A DNA stretch of 61,586 nucleotides from Candidatus Accumulibacter phosphatis. Lineage in GTDB: Bacteria; Pseudomonadota; Gammaproteobacteria; Burkholderiales; Rhodocyclaceae. The DNA is taken from the NCBI RefSeq assembly GCF_012939955.1, contig NZ_SPMY01000008.1:1-61586 (forward strand), in the 5' to 3' direction. The notes under the pieces were generated by a model. The model was not told where the DNA came from. It saw only the letters and a program-made list of their open reading frames with translations, and ran no database searches. Both the position numbers and the translations under genes were made by a program. Below, piece by piece: positions 46,820 through 56,188 of the stretch; within the stretch, counting starts at the first letter, position 1, and each line of letters starts with the position of its first letter.

Positions 46820-48738
46820 TTAAGCCGTACCACTTCGCGCGGCCACTTCATCCAGAAGTTGCCCAGTCAGAGCCTCGATCGACATTTGTCCGAGATCCCG
46901 ACCTCCGCGTGTGCGCACGGCCACCAGGTTCGCTGCCATTTCCTTGTCGCCAACGACGATCTGGTAGGGCAGCTTGTTCAAGCTATGTTCTCGTATTTTT
47001 ATAGGTAATTTTTTTCGTTGCGCAAATCCGCCTCGACGCGCAGGCCGGCATTGCGCAGCGTCGCCGCCACCTGTTCAGCGTACGCGCCCTGCTTCTCCGA
47101 AATATTGAGCACCACCGCCTGCGTCGGCGACAGCCACAATGGCATTGCACCAGCATAATTCTCGATGAGAATGCCGATGAAACGTTCCAGCGAACCGAGG
47201 ATTGCCCGATGCAGCATCACCGGGACATGCCGATCGTTGTCCTCGCCGACATAATGCGCATTGAGGCGCTCGGGCAAGGCAAAATCGAGCTGCAGGGTGC
47301 CGCACTGCCAGACACGACCAAGGCAATCCTTCAGCGAGAACTCGATCTTCGGGCCATAGAAAGCGCCCTCGCCCGGCTGCACCTCGAAGCTCCGACCCTT
47401 GGCCTTCAGCCCTTCGCCAAGGGCGGCCTCGGCGCGGTCCCACTGGGCGTCGGAACCAATACGCTTTTCTGGACGCGTCGATAGCTTGACGATGATGTCG
47501 GTGAACCCGAAATCGGCATAGACCTTCTCCAAAAGGTCGATGAAGGCTTCCGTCTCGGGCAGCACCTGCGCTTCCGTACAAAAAATGTGCGCGTCATCCT
47601 GCACGAAAGCGCGTACGCGCATGATGCCGTGCAAAGCCCCTGAGGGCTCGTTGCGGTGACAGGAACCGAACTCGGCCAGACGCAAAGGCAGGTCCCGGTA
47701 GCTGCGCAAGCCCTGATTGAAGATCTGGATATGCCCGGGGCAATTCATCGGCTTGACCGCGTAATCGCGATTTTCGGAAGCGGTGGTGAACATGTGCTCG
47801 GCGTAGTTGTCCCAATGCCCCGAGCGCTCCCATAAGGAGCGATCCATGATCATCGGCGTCTTCACTTCGCAATAGCCGTGCCGGCCGAGCAAACGACGCA
47901 TGTACTGCTCAACTTCCTGCCAGATCGTCCAGCCCTTGGGATGCCAGAAAACCATTCCTGGTGACTCTTCCTGGAGGTGAAACAGGTCAAGTTGCCGACC
48001 GAGCTTGCGGTGGTCGCGCTTCTCGGCCTCTTCGAGCATATGCAGATACGCTTCCTGGTCCTCTTTCCTGGCCCACGCCGTACCGTAGATGCGCTGCAGC
48101 TGTTCGTTGCGATGATCACCGCGCCAGTAGGCACCCGCCAGCTTCATCAGCTTGAACACTTTCAGCTTGCCGGTGGACGGCACGTGCGGCCCGCGACAGA
48201 GGTCGACGAAATCGCCTTCGCGATAGAGCGATACCTCCTGCCCCTCGGGGATGGCCTCGATCAGCTCGGCCTTGTAGCGCTCGCCGATGGACTGGAAGAA
48301 AGCCACCGCCGCTGCGCGCTCCCAGACCTCCCGCTCGACCGGGATATCGCGCTTGGCGAGCTCGCCCATGCGCTTTTCGATGGCCGCCAGATCGTCGTTG
48401 GTAAACGGGCGCTGGTAGGCAAAGTCGTAGTAGAAACCGTTTTCGATGACCGGCCCGATGGTCACCTGCGCCTCCGGAAAAAGCTCCTTGACCGCGTAGG
48501 CCATCAGATGTGCGGCCGAGTGGCGAATCACCTCCAGGCCCTCGGGATCCTTCTCGGTGATGATGCCCAGCTGCACGTCGCCGACAATCAGGAACGAGGT
48601 GTCAACCAGACGCCCGTCGACCTTGCCGGCAAGCGCGGCGCGTGCCAGACCGGCGCCGATACTCTGCGCGACTTCGGCAACCGTCAGCGGCTGTGCGAAC
48701 TCTCTTTGCGAACCGTCAGGCAGTGTAACAACCGGCAT
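46820..48738 (-). CDS. thrS: Threonyl-tRNA synthetase, with two +1 frameshifts near the 3' end
   Basis: Starts [14 protein letters not shown] (TGS domain). The editing domain and class II core are intact ([32 protein letters not shown]). As written, the frame stops at 46999 after LRNEKNYL. Removing one base from a T run at 47009-47015 and one from 46996-47000 continues [20 protein letters not shown] through the anticodon-binding domain to TAA at 46820, 638 residues in all. The frame also extends 18 codons upstream of the chosen ATG, without family support. It is an essential enzyme, so it is probably intact. Confidence 0.95.
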
Positions 48739-48957
48739 AAGGCAACCCCAGCACAAAAATGGAAAAGCGGGATCTGCGACCAGCGGCAGCAACAGCCGCG
48801 GAAGGGATCGCGCGGCCCGAGCAGCCGGATCCGCGAGGGCAGGATTCTAGCACAGCGCCCAGCGCCTGCGAAAAGCCAGCGCGGCGCCAGCAGCTGCCCC
48901 ACCTCGCCGCTAGGCACGGGTGGCGCCGCCCGCTAGACAAGAGAGCGCCAACGGGCG

Positions 48958-50175
48958 TCACGACCGCGCAGGGGAAGCCTCGTCGAGATGCATCCAGTGC
49001 TCGATATCGCTACGCAGGTCCGCCAGTTGCTCGGGTTCGATGAGGCGGATACGGTAGGCGCGGGCGCGTTCGCGCGCCGCCGAACCGGTGCCGGGATGCA
49101 GTCGCCTGGCGGTGAGCAGCCAGGTTTCGCCCATCGCCCCGCCGACATGCCGACGCAGGCTGTCGAGACGGTTGAGGATGGCCTGACTACCGCCCTCGGT
49201 AGTGATCTGCACGCCGGTCTTGCATTCGAGTACCAGGAGCTGGTTGCGCCACACCAGCGCGGCGTCGAGTTCGTTGCCGGTGCCTTCCGGTGCGCCCTCG
49301 GCGTCGATGCGCACATTGGTGCCCCAGTGGCCGTCGGGTATCAAGCCATCGGCCTGCAAGCCAGCGAGCGTCAGCCAGACCCATTCCTCAAGCCAGCCGC
49401 CACCAGCGTAGCGGGTCAAGGTCTCGCTGCCGAAAGCGAAGTGACAGTCGCCGTCCCAGTGCCAGATACCAGCCTGTTCGAAGGCCCAGGCAAGCTGGTG
49501 GTGATTGGCGAAGAGCGGCCGTTCGGCGACGATTTCGCTCTGAAACGGACGGATGACCATGCCATCCGGACGCGTCTTTGGCAGAACTTCGCGGGTCAAC
49601 CGGTTGACGTAACCGAAGAAGCCGCCGAGCTGCGCAGCGGAACACGCCAGATGCTCGGTCAGAAAAGCACGCGCGGCGGCGGCGAGGGCGAAATCGGCGC
49701 CCCAGGTGGGATCGGCGACGACGCGGTAACCCTGCATCTGCAAGAGGTCGCTCAGGCGCAGCATGTCCGGCGGCAAGGACAGCGGCTCGCCGCCACCCAG
49801 AGGCTCGAGCAGATCGTGGTGAGTATCGCAGTACCAGGCATCGCCCAGGCCGGCAAAGGCCCCGAGAAAGCCGAAGGACATCACCTTCGTCCCGCCACTG
49901 GCATTGAGGTCGATCGGCCAAGCAGGGAATTCGCGGCCCAGCGACGCCGCCAGTTCGCGAGCGTAGCTGCTGATGCGCCCGAGGTCGTGGTCGGGCGTGT
50001 GGCGAACGATACGCACCGCATCTTCCGCCCAGCCTGCTTCGCGCAGAACGCGACTGACCTGCAACGCACCCTGGCATGCCGGCTCGGCATCGCTGGCAGC
50101 GATGACCACCTGAGAGGTTGTGAATTTATTGCCTTCGCGCCAGTAGAGGCGAAGCTCCCCTGGTAACGCCAGCAC
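48958..50175 (-). CDS. Card1/Can2-like CARF nuclease (DUF1887), probably 5'-truncated
   Basis: 405 residues from a GTG start. The N-terminal part is CARF-like with the ligand-loop motif NASGGTKVMSFGF (about residues 91-103). GGWLEEWVWLTLAGL follows, and then the PD-(D/E)XK nuclease core GNELDAALVW ... LLVLECKTG (E302, D304, E317, K319). This order matches Card1/Can2, cyclic-oligoadenylate-activated DNA/RNA nucleases of type III CRISPR systems. No cas gene or CRISPR array is in the window. The first beta strand of the CARF fold is not seen, and the frame stays open upstream without a start codon up to the adjacent IS. Confidence 0.82.
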   Translation of the reverse strand: MLALPGELRLYWREGNKFTTSQVVIAASDAEPACQGALQVSRVLREAGWAEDAVRIVRHTPDHDLGRISSYARELAASLGREFPAWPIDLNASGGTKVMSFGFLGAFAGLGDAWYCDTHHDLLEPLGGGEPLSLPPDMLRLSDLLQMQGYRVVADPTWGADFALAAAARAFLTEHLACSAAQLGGFFGYVNRLTREVLPKTRPDGMVIRPFQSEIVAERPLFANHHQLAWAFEQAGIWHWDGDCHFAFGSETLTRYAGGGWLEEWVWLTLAGLQADGLIPDGHWGTNVRIDAEGAPEGTGNELDAALVWRNQLLVLECKTGVQITTEGGSQAILNRLDSLRRHVGGAMGETWLLTARRLHPGTGSAARERARAYRIRLIEPEQLADLRSDIEHWMHLDEASPARS

Positions 50176-50229
50176 GGGCCAGAATATGCCTAATTCATGA
50201 TAATGATTGCCGTTGGCCCTTGATCTATC

Positions 50230-51716
50230 CTTTTTTTGCCTGTTTTCCCCGGTTACCCGGCGATTTGTGGAACAACGGACGTTCCTGTCCCGATCCCAAC
50301 CAAGTGGGGTGCGAGCGTGACAGTACGCATCAGGTTATGTGCCAAGGCGAAGAGTAGGGCGACCGCCTTTACTTTCTTCAGCCCGCGAACCCGTAGTCGA
50401 TTCAGACCCCGGTTGCGTGCCAGGGCATTCACGCATTCGGCCGTCGATGCGCGACGCTTGTAAATGATCTTGGCTTCATCACTGCCCATCCGCTGACGCC
50501 ATTGGGCGACCGCCGGGCTGTCTTTGGGTTTCGGTTGGTGGATGTCGACTTCCGAGTTCCTGGCCTTGGGCACCGGGGCATAAACGGTCGTGTTGTCCGC
50601 GACTGCGTCGACCTGTCCATGGCCCGGATAGCCCCCATCAACCAGCCAGTTCTCCGGGACCTGGCCACAGCGTTCGCTGACTTGTTCGACCATCGGTACC
50701 ATCTGACCTTGGTCGGTGCCGGCGGTAACGACCTCAACGCCGATGATCACCTGACTTTCGGTGTCGGCGGCGTACTGAAAGTTGTAGGCCGGCCGAAATC
50801 CCCCCATCGCCCATCTTCATGATCGTCGCGTCGGCATCGGTCGTCGAACTCCGGGCCTTATCCGGCTCCTTGCCCTGACCCTTCTTGATCGCCGCCAGTT
50901 CGGGCAACCGGTCCAGGGCGGCTTCAATGCGCGCCTCCCGTTCGGCCACCGCACGCTGCTGCGCCGCTTGGGTGCGTGCGCTTTCGCCCACGGGGTCGTC
51001 ATCCAACTGGGCCTTGAGCTTGGCCACCTGTTGCCGCGCCTCTTCGCGACAAGCTTTAAGCGTCTCTTCCCGCCGGAAGGACGCCGCACCGGCACTGGCG
51101 CGTACCCGCATGCCGTCTTGCGCACACCCTTTGAGTTTGACCGCTCCCGCCGCCATCAGGCTGGCGACGTTGTCGGTCAGCAGATCGTCGAGCGCCTCGC
51201 CCTGGCGGCTGCGAAAATCGCACAAGGTGTGGTAATTGACTTGCACGCCACCACAAATCCACCGGTAGGCATCATGGGACTCGGTCAGACGGGCCACGGC
51301 CCGCCCACAGCCCACACCTTCCAGCGTCGCGTAAAGCCAGAGGGCATACAGAATTTCAGGAGCAATCGCCGCCCGTCCCACGCCACCCTCAGTCACTTTG
51401 ATCCCGGCGTACAGTCCTTCCAGATCTTGTCGCTCGACGTAACCCCATACCAACCGTGCTCGATGTCCAGGCGGCAGCAGTGACTCCAGATCGCTGGCAC
51501 GCCATTCAAGCTGCGTGCGGTTCGGCATCAAGACTCGCGCCAACGCCTTCGGTAGCGCTGCCTTCTCAGCTTCTGGCGCATTCACGTCCAACGGGGGCAT
51601 AGCATCGTCGGGGAACAGGGCTTGCGTCACGGGCATGGTCGTCACCTGGAGTGTAAATGACTTCGTCATTATAGCCCAGGTGCGTGGCTTGGCGGTGGAG
51701 AGCGGGGAATATTTTC
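50230..51716 (-). mobile_element. IS1182-like insertion sequence (ends approximate)
   Basis: It carries one transposase gene on the minus strand. The right flank ends TTTTCACAGACTCTG. The left flank shows CTGTTTTCCCCGG, of which TTCCCCG also occurs in the complement of the right flank, but I could not find a clean pair of terminal inverted repeats or a target duplication. The boundaries given are therefore estimates. It lies between the Card1-like gene and the copper cluster. Confidence 0.6.
50253..51669 (-). pseudogene. IS1182-family transposase, interrupted by a +1 frameshift
   Basis: The first frame covers the N-terminal helical domain (LPPGHRARLVWGYVERQDLEGLY; AIAPEILYALWLYATLEGVGCGRAVARL; VNYHTLCDFRSRQG) and ends after DATIMKMGDGG. 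The second frame continues GGFRPAYNFQYAADTESQVIIG with the catalytic core (WLVDGGYPGHGQVDA) and the end (IYKRRASTAECVNALARNRG). The break is in a run of six C on the plus strand (50800-50805); deleting one gives 471 residues. As written it would be inactive. Because ten other genes show the same error type, it may be intact in the cell. Confidence 0.88.
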
Positions 51717-51757
51717 ACAGACTCTGAGGCGACCCCAAGTAACAAGTAAGAACGCAG

Positions 51758-51773
51758 ATGACAGAAATGTCAT
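51758..51773. promoter_or_regulatory. CusR/CopR-type copper-response palindrome
   Basis: ATGACA-GAAA-TGTCAT is a perfect six-base palindrome with a four-base spacer, the layout of the E. coli CusR box core (TGACA-N4-TGTCA). It lies about 95 bases upstream of the first gene of the copper cluster. No copper two-component system is in the window, so the regulator would be encoded elsewhere. Confidence 0.6.
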
Positions 51774-51866
51774 TCCCGTGACAGCTTGCCGTCGGTATTG
51801 ATCATCGATACTCGTAAACGTAATGCATTGCCAACGACGAACCGCTAACCAAACCGAGGAATGGCC

Positions 51867-52205
51867 ATGAAAACTCTGCCCCGCAAGATTCTGATGATCG
51901 CCTTGTCCGCTGCGCTGAGCGCACCGCTTGCCTTGCTGGCTGCCGAAAAAGCAACGCCGGCAGACTCGATGCACGACCAGATGCAGACCAGGATGCAGGC
52001 CATGCAGGCGCGTATGCAAGCCATGCAACAGACGGAAGGCGCAGCACGCATGCCGATGATGGCGGCACAAATGGACGACATGCAAGCGATGATGAAAGAC
52101 TTCGGCGCAGGCTGTCCGATGGGCGGCGGCCAGGGCAACATGGGTATGCCGGGGCAGAAAGGGATGCCGATGATGCCCGGCATGCACGGCAGTCAAGCGA
52201 AATAG
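51867..52205 (+). CDS. Met-rich periplasmic protein of the copper cluster
   Basis: 112 residues from ATG (MKTLPRKILMIALSAALSAPLALLA). A signal peptide is cleaved near LLAAEKA. The mature part is a Met/Gln-rich helix (MHDQMQTRMQAMQARMQAMQQ, MAAQMDDMQAMMKDFG) and a Met/Gly tail (GQGNMGMPGQKGMPMMPGMHG). There is no enzyme motif. Many Met and His residues suggest Cu(I) binding; this is inference from composition and neighbours. GAGGA-like pairing precedes the start. Confidence 0.75.
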   Translation: MKTLPRKILMIALSAALSAPLALLAAEKATPADSMHDQMQTRMQAMQARMQAMQQTEGAARMPMMAAQMDDMQAMMKDFGAGCPMGGGQGNMGMPGQKGMPMMPGMHGSQAK

Positions 52206-52220
52206 ATCCAAGGAAGTCAC

Positions 52221-52370
52221 ATGATGCCCTGGCTGAAACGACTCCTGGACAGCTTTCGTGAATGGCGGAAAGCCAACGCAGAAGCGCATGCCAGGTCGAC
52301 ACCACACTCCTGCTGCTCGGCACCACCACCGGGGGCTGGCAGCCACCACGACCATCAAGGAAAAGCATAA
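52221..52370 (+). CDS. 49-residue Cys/His peptide, unknown function
   Basis: MMPWLKRLLDSFREWRKANA, then EAHARSTPHSCCSAPPPGAG and SHHDHQGKA. AAGGA lies seven bases before ATG. The TAA is directly followed by the GTG start of the cytochrome c gene, so translation is probably coupled. The adjacent CC pair and the HHDH cluster could bind a metal ion. There is no signal peptide; the amphipathic N-terminus could lie on the membrane surface. Its position between two exported copper-cluster proteins suggests a role there, but nothing is proven. Confidence 0.6.
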   Translation: MMPWLKRLLDSFREWRKANAEAHARSTPHSCCSAPPPGAGSHHDHQGKA

Positions 52371-52808
52371 GTGAGCAAGACCTTCAGTCGAGCGAGCGCG
52401 ATTTCCGCAAACCATCGCCACAGCCACCTACAGCTTTGCCTGCTCGCGCTGTTCATCGTAGCGGCGGCAATCAGCCTGCCCGTCGCGGCGCAAAGCATCC
52501 AGGTGCCACAACCGAGCCCCGGGCTGATGCCCAACCCGGCAGCAGGCAAGGCCCTCTTCGAGAAAAGCTGCGCGTCCTGCCACGGCGCCAGTCTGCAAGG
52601 CAGCGACAAGGGGCCACCGATGCTAAGCAAAATTTACGAACCCTCGCATCACGGTGACGCCGCATTCCAGCTGGCGGTAAAAAGCGGCTCGCGTGCGCAC
52701 CACTGGAAGTTCGGCGACATGGCGCCGGTTCCCGGCCTGACCCCGGACGACGTCGCACAGATCACCGCCTATGTGCGGCTCGAGCAGCGCAAGGCAGGCA
52801 TTCAATAA
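52371..52808 (+). CDS. Periplasmic c-type cytochrome
   Basis: 145 residues from GTG. A signal peptide (LQLCLLALFIVAAAISLPVAAQ) precedes one heme motif, CASCH at residues 67-71. The heme Met ligand is probably in FGDMAPVPGLT, and the end DVAQITAYVRLEQR is typical of cytochrome c class I. In copper clusters such small cytochromes may pass electrons to or from the multicopper oxidase; this is inference. It is adjacent to the Cys/His peptide gene. Confidence 0.9.
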   Translation: MSKTFSRASAISANHRHSHLQLCLLALFIVAAAISLPVAAQSIQVPQPSPGLMPNPAAGKALFEKSCASCHGASLQGSDKGPPMLSKIYEPSHHGDAAFQLAVKSGSRAHHWKFGDMAPVPGLTPDDVAQITAYVRLEQRKAGIQ

Positions 52809-53058
52809 GGCCATCCGCCGTCGTTGCAGGCCAAGCCGGATGTGTTGACCACTCGCTCCAGGGCCTCATCAATCGACAAGTACAGGCAATCAGACACGCA
52901 ATCACAATTGTCGGCTTCAAAGCGACGCCGGCAGCGCCGACTGACCGGGCTTTAAAACCGCTGGTTTCGTGGTCTCGTAGTGGTGCGCTTATCGTCACGA
53001 CCGCGCTGCTTCGCCACCGTGGACAGCTACGCCATTTCTGCTTGGAGACCATTGCAAA

Positions 53059-54897
53059 ATGAGGAATCGTTTACCGTTCTCGCTCGCCGTTCCACACCCG
53101 CCGCGGCGGCGATTCGTTCAGGGGCTTGTGGCCGGTGGTGTCCTGGCGAGCCTGCCGTCCTTCGTTGGCACCGCTCTGGCGGCTGTCGGCCAGGGCTCGG
53201 CAACTGCAGCGCCGGTGCTGTCGGGAGAAAGTATCGATCTTGTAATCGCCGAGACTGCGGTGAACTTCACCGGCACGCCGCGCATGGCGACGACCATCAA
53301 CGGTTCGATCCCCGCGCCCACCTTGCGTTTGCGCGAAGGTGATGCAGTCACCATCCGGGTCACCAACCGGCTGCCGGTAGCGACCTCGATCCATTGGCAT
53401 GGCATCATCCTGCCCTACCAGATGGACGGCGTTCCCGGGATCAGTTTTGCCGGCATCGCGCCGGGCGAAACCTTCACCTATCGCTTCCGTATCGAGCAGA
53501 GCGGCACCTACTGGTACCACTCGCACTCCGGCATGCAGGAAATTACCGGCATGTACGGCACGATCATCATCGAGCCGCGTGACGGGGAAACGATCCGCGC
53601 CGACCGCGACTTTGTGGTGCAGTTGTCCGACTGGACCGATCAGGATCCGATGCAGGTGTTCGCCAAGCTCAAGACCCAGAGCGATTACTACAACTACCAC
53701 CAACCGACTGCGGTCCAGTTTTTCCGTGACGCCTCGCGCGAGGGCCTGCAAGCGGCAATCAGCAAGCGCCAGATGTGGAACGAAATGCGCATGAGCCCGA
53801 CCGACCTGGCCGATTTGTCGGCGGCAACGCTCACCTATCTGATGAACGGAACGACGCCGGCCGGTAACTGGACCGGCCTGTTCCGCCCCGGCGAGCGCCT
53901 GCGCTTGCGCTTCGTCAACGGCGCCGGCAACAGCTTCTACGATGTGCGTATCCCCGGCCTCAAGATGACCGTGGTGCAGGCGGATGGCGTGGATATTGAG
54001 CCGGTGAGCGTCGACGAATTTCGCTTCGGCCCAGGCGAAACCTACGATGTGATCGTCGAGCCGAAGGACGAGGCCTACACCATCTTCGCCCAGTCGATGG
54101 ATCGCAGCGGCTATGCGCGCGGGACGCTGGCCGTGCGTGACGGACTGAGTCCGGCGGTGCCCGAGCTGGATGCCGTGGAGCAGTTGTCGATGTCCGACAT
54201 GATGGGTGCGATGGGCGGCGGAATGGCCAGTGGCAGCATGGCCGGCATGGACCATGGGGCAATGGCAGGCATGGCAGGCATGGATCACGGGAAGATGGCC
54301 GGAATGAACCACGGCGCGATGGCCATGGATCACAGTAAGCACGGCATGCCGATGGGCGGGCTGGCGACTGCCAGCCAGATCGTGCGCCATGCTCGTACTG
54401 AATACGGCCCGAGCACCGACATGCGGGTGGACATGCCGCGAACCAATCTCGACGACCCCGGCGTCGGCCTGCGCAACAACGGCCGCAAGGTACTCACGCT
54501 CGCCGACCTGTCGACCATCGGCGGGCCGATGGACCCACGCGGGGCCGAGCGCGAGATCGAGCTCCACCTGACCGGCAACATGGAGCGTTACGCCTGGTCG
54601 GTCGACGGCCTCGAGTTTGGCCAATCCACCCCGGTGCATTTCAACTACGGCGAACGCCTGCGGGTCATCCTGCACAACGACACGATGATGACCCACCCGA
54701 TGCACTTGCACGGCATGTGGAGCGAACTCGAATCACCAGACGGCCAATTCCAGGCGCGCCGGCACACGATTCCGGTACAGCCTGCACAGCGCTTGAGTTT
54801 CCTGGTCACGGCCGACGCGCTCGGTCGCTGGGCTTGGCACTGCCACCTCCTGTTCCACATGGACGCGGGCATGTTCCGCGAGGTGGTGGTGACATGA
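53059..54897 (+). CDS. copA: CopA-type multicopper oxidase
   Basis: 612 residues. A Tat signal (PPRRRFVQGLVAGGVLASLP) indicates export after folding. All four copper-ligand motifs are present: SIHWHGIILP, TYWYHSHSGMQE, HPMHLHGMW and WHCHLLFHMDAGMF. Between domains lies a Met/His repeat block (MAGMDHGAMAGM, MAGMDHGKMAGMNHGAMAMDH). The CopA/PcoA family oxidises Cu(I) in the periplasm and confers copper tolerance. Its stop overlaps an ATG (54894) in the next gene's frame. The 250 bases before it show no clear promoter. Confidence 0.95.
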   Translation: MRNRLPFSLAVPHPPRRRFVQGLVAGGVLASLPSFVGTALAAVGQGSATAAPVLSGESIDLVIAETAVNFTGTPRMATTINGSIPAPTLRLREGDAVTIRVTNRLPVATSIHWHGIILPYQMDGVPGISFAGIAPGETFTYRFRIEQSGTYWYHSHSGMQEITGMYGTIIIEPRDGETIRADRDFVVQLSDWTDQDPMQVFAKLKTQSDYYNYHQPTAVQFFRDASREGLQAAISKRQMWNEMRMSPTDLADLSAATLTYLMNGTTPAGNWTGLFRPGERLRLRFVNGAGNSFYDVRIPGLKMTVVQADGVDIEPVSVDEFRFGPGETYDVIVEPKDEAYTIFAQSMDRSGYARGTLAVRDGLSPAVPELDAVEQLSMSDMMGAMGGGMASGSMAGMDHGAMAGMAGMDHGKMAGMNHGAMAMDHSKHGMPMGGLATASQIVRHARTEYGPSTDMRVDMPRTNLDDPGVGLRNNGRKVLTLADLSTIGGPMDPRGAEREIELHLTGNMERYAWSVDGLEFGQSTPVHFNYGERLRVILHNDTMMTHPMHLHGMWSELESPDGQFQARRHTIPVQPAQRLSFLVTADALGRWAWHCHLLFHMDAGMFREVVVT

Positions 54898-54923
54898 GCG
54901 CTTCAATCAAAAGGGAGAACACG

Positions 54924-56120
54924 ATGCGGAAATTCAGCGCGCTGGCTCTGGGCATCGCCTTGTCGGGCGCCACTACCGCGTGGGCGCAATCAGCGCAGGC
55001 GGCGGACGAACACGCGGGACATCATGGCGCGCCGTCACCGGCGCCCGTCGCTGCACCAGCGATGCCAATGTCCGGAATGACGCACGAGCACATGGCAACT
55101 GGTGCAAAGCCCGATGCCGGGGATGGCATGAAGAAGGCGATGCCGGGCGCCGCTGCTGCCGATGATATGTCAGGCATGGCGGGCATGGACCACGGCGACA
55201 TGAAAATGCAGGGTGGCACCCGTCCCGCTGCGACGCCAGCGATGCCGATGGATGGAATGAACCACGAAGCGATGAAAACTGGCGCCATGCCAGATGCCGA
55301 CGGCGGCATGACGAAGACTCCTCCAGCCGCCGCTGCCGGCGACATGGTAGGTATGGACCATGGCGACATGAAGATGCAGGGTGGCAGCGCGCCCGCCGAC
55401 ACCCGCGACCCAAACGCGTACTCGGACGGCTATACGCTCGACACGGGGAAATATGCACTCCCCGGGCCGGAGCGCTTGCGCCTGGCGGACGAGCATAGTT
55501 TCGGTGCCGTGCTCTTCGATCGCCTGGAGCGTGTGTATGGCAACGACGGTAATGGCACCTCCTACGACGCACAGGCCTGGTTCGGCCGCAACTACAATCG
55601 TCTGGTGGTCAAGGCGGAGGGTGAATACGCCAACAGCAAGCTCGAAGACGCCCGTACCGAAGTCCTATGGGGGCACGCCATCGCCAGCTACTGGGACACA
55701 CAGCTCGGTGTGCGCTTCGATTCGGGAGAAGGACCCAATCGGACCTGGGCCGCCTTCGGCGTACAAGGGCTCGCCCCCTACTGGTTCGAGCTTGACGCGA
55801 CTGCCTACGTGGGCAATGAAGGACGTACGGCACTGCGCCTGAGCGCCGAGTACGAGCTGTTGCTCACGCAGCGCCTGGTCCTGCAGCCGCGCATTGAGAT
55901 CAATGCTTACGGCAAGGATGATGTCGCCCGTGGCATCGGCAGTGGTGTCTCCGACGCCGTTGCCGGCCTACGCCTGCGTTATGAGATTTCCCGCCAGTTT
56001 GCACCCTACGTCGGCGTCGAATGGGCCGGCAAATACGGCCGAACCGCTGACCTGGCCAAGGACGAGGGCACACGAACCAGCGATACCCTGTGGGTTGCCG
56101 GCCTGCGCTTCTGGTTTTGA
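54924..56120 (+). CDS. copB: CopB-type outer-membrane copper-resistance protein
   Basis: 398 residues from the ATG preceded by AGGGAG (MRKFSALALGIALSGATTAWAQ); a second possible start is at 54894, overlapping the copA stop. After the signal peptide come about 120 residues with repeated MxGMDHGDMKM-type units. The CopB/PcoB beta-barrel domain follows (RLADEHSFGAVLFDRLERVYGNDG ... YDAQAWFGRNYNRLVVKAEGE ... LWVAGLRFWF, ending in aromatic F). It is thought to bind or export copper at the outer membrane. The repeats echo those in CopA. Confidence 0.93.
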   Translation: MRKFSALALGIALSGATTAWAQSAQAADEHAGHHGAPSPAPVAAPAMPMSGMTHEHMATGAKPDAGDGMKKAMPGAAAADDMSGMAGMDHGDMKMQGGTRPAATPAMPMDGMNHEAMKTGAMPDADGGMTKTPPAAAAGDMVGMDHGDMKMQGGSAPADTRDPNAYSDGYTLDTGKYALPGPERLRLADEHSFGAVLFDRLERVYGNDGNGTSYDAQAWFGRNYNRLVVKAEGEYANSKLEDARTEVLWGHAIASYWDTQLGVRFDSGEGPNRTWAAFGVQGLAPYWFELDATAYVGNEGRTALRLSAEYELLLTQRLVLQPRIEINAYGKDDVARGIGSGVSDAVAGLRLRYEISRQFAPYVGVEWAGKYGRTADLAKDEGTRTSDTLWVAGLRFWF

Positions 56121-56188
56121 CAAGGACGCAGGAGCCCGCGATTGATTTGCCCACTTACCGCAATTGAAGACAACGACCAGAGAGATCA

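Noticed and set aside
48988-50166. Long open frame (392 codons) antisense to the CARF nuclease gene
   Set aside because: No family features; it mirrors a well-supported gene on the other strand and is explained by high GC and codon bias.
50800-50805. Programmed frameshift in the IS transposase
   Set aside because: IS1182-type transposases are normally one frame, the site is a plain six-base run without a stimulatory signal that I can see, and ten other genes show the same +1 error type.
53071-54711. 546-codon frame antisense to copA
   Set aside because: The His/Ala/Arg-rich composition is the shadow of copA's codon pattern; copA itself has all its copper motifs.
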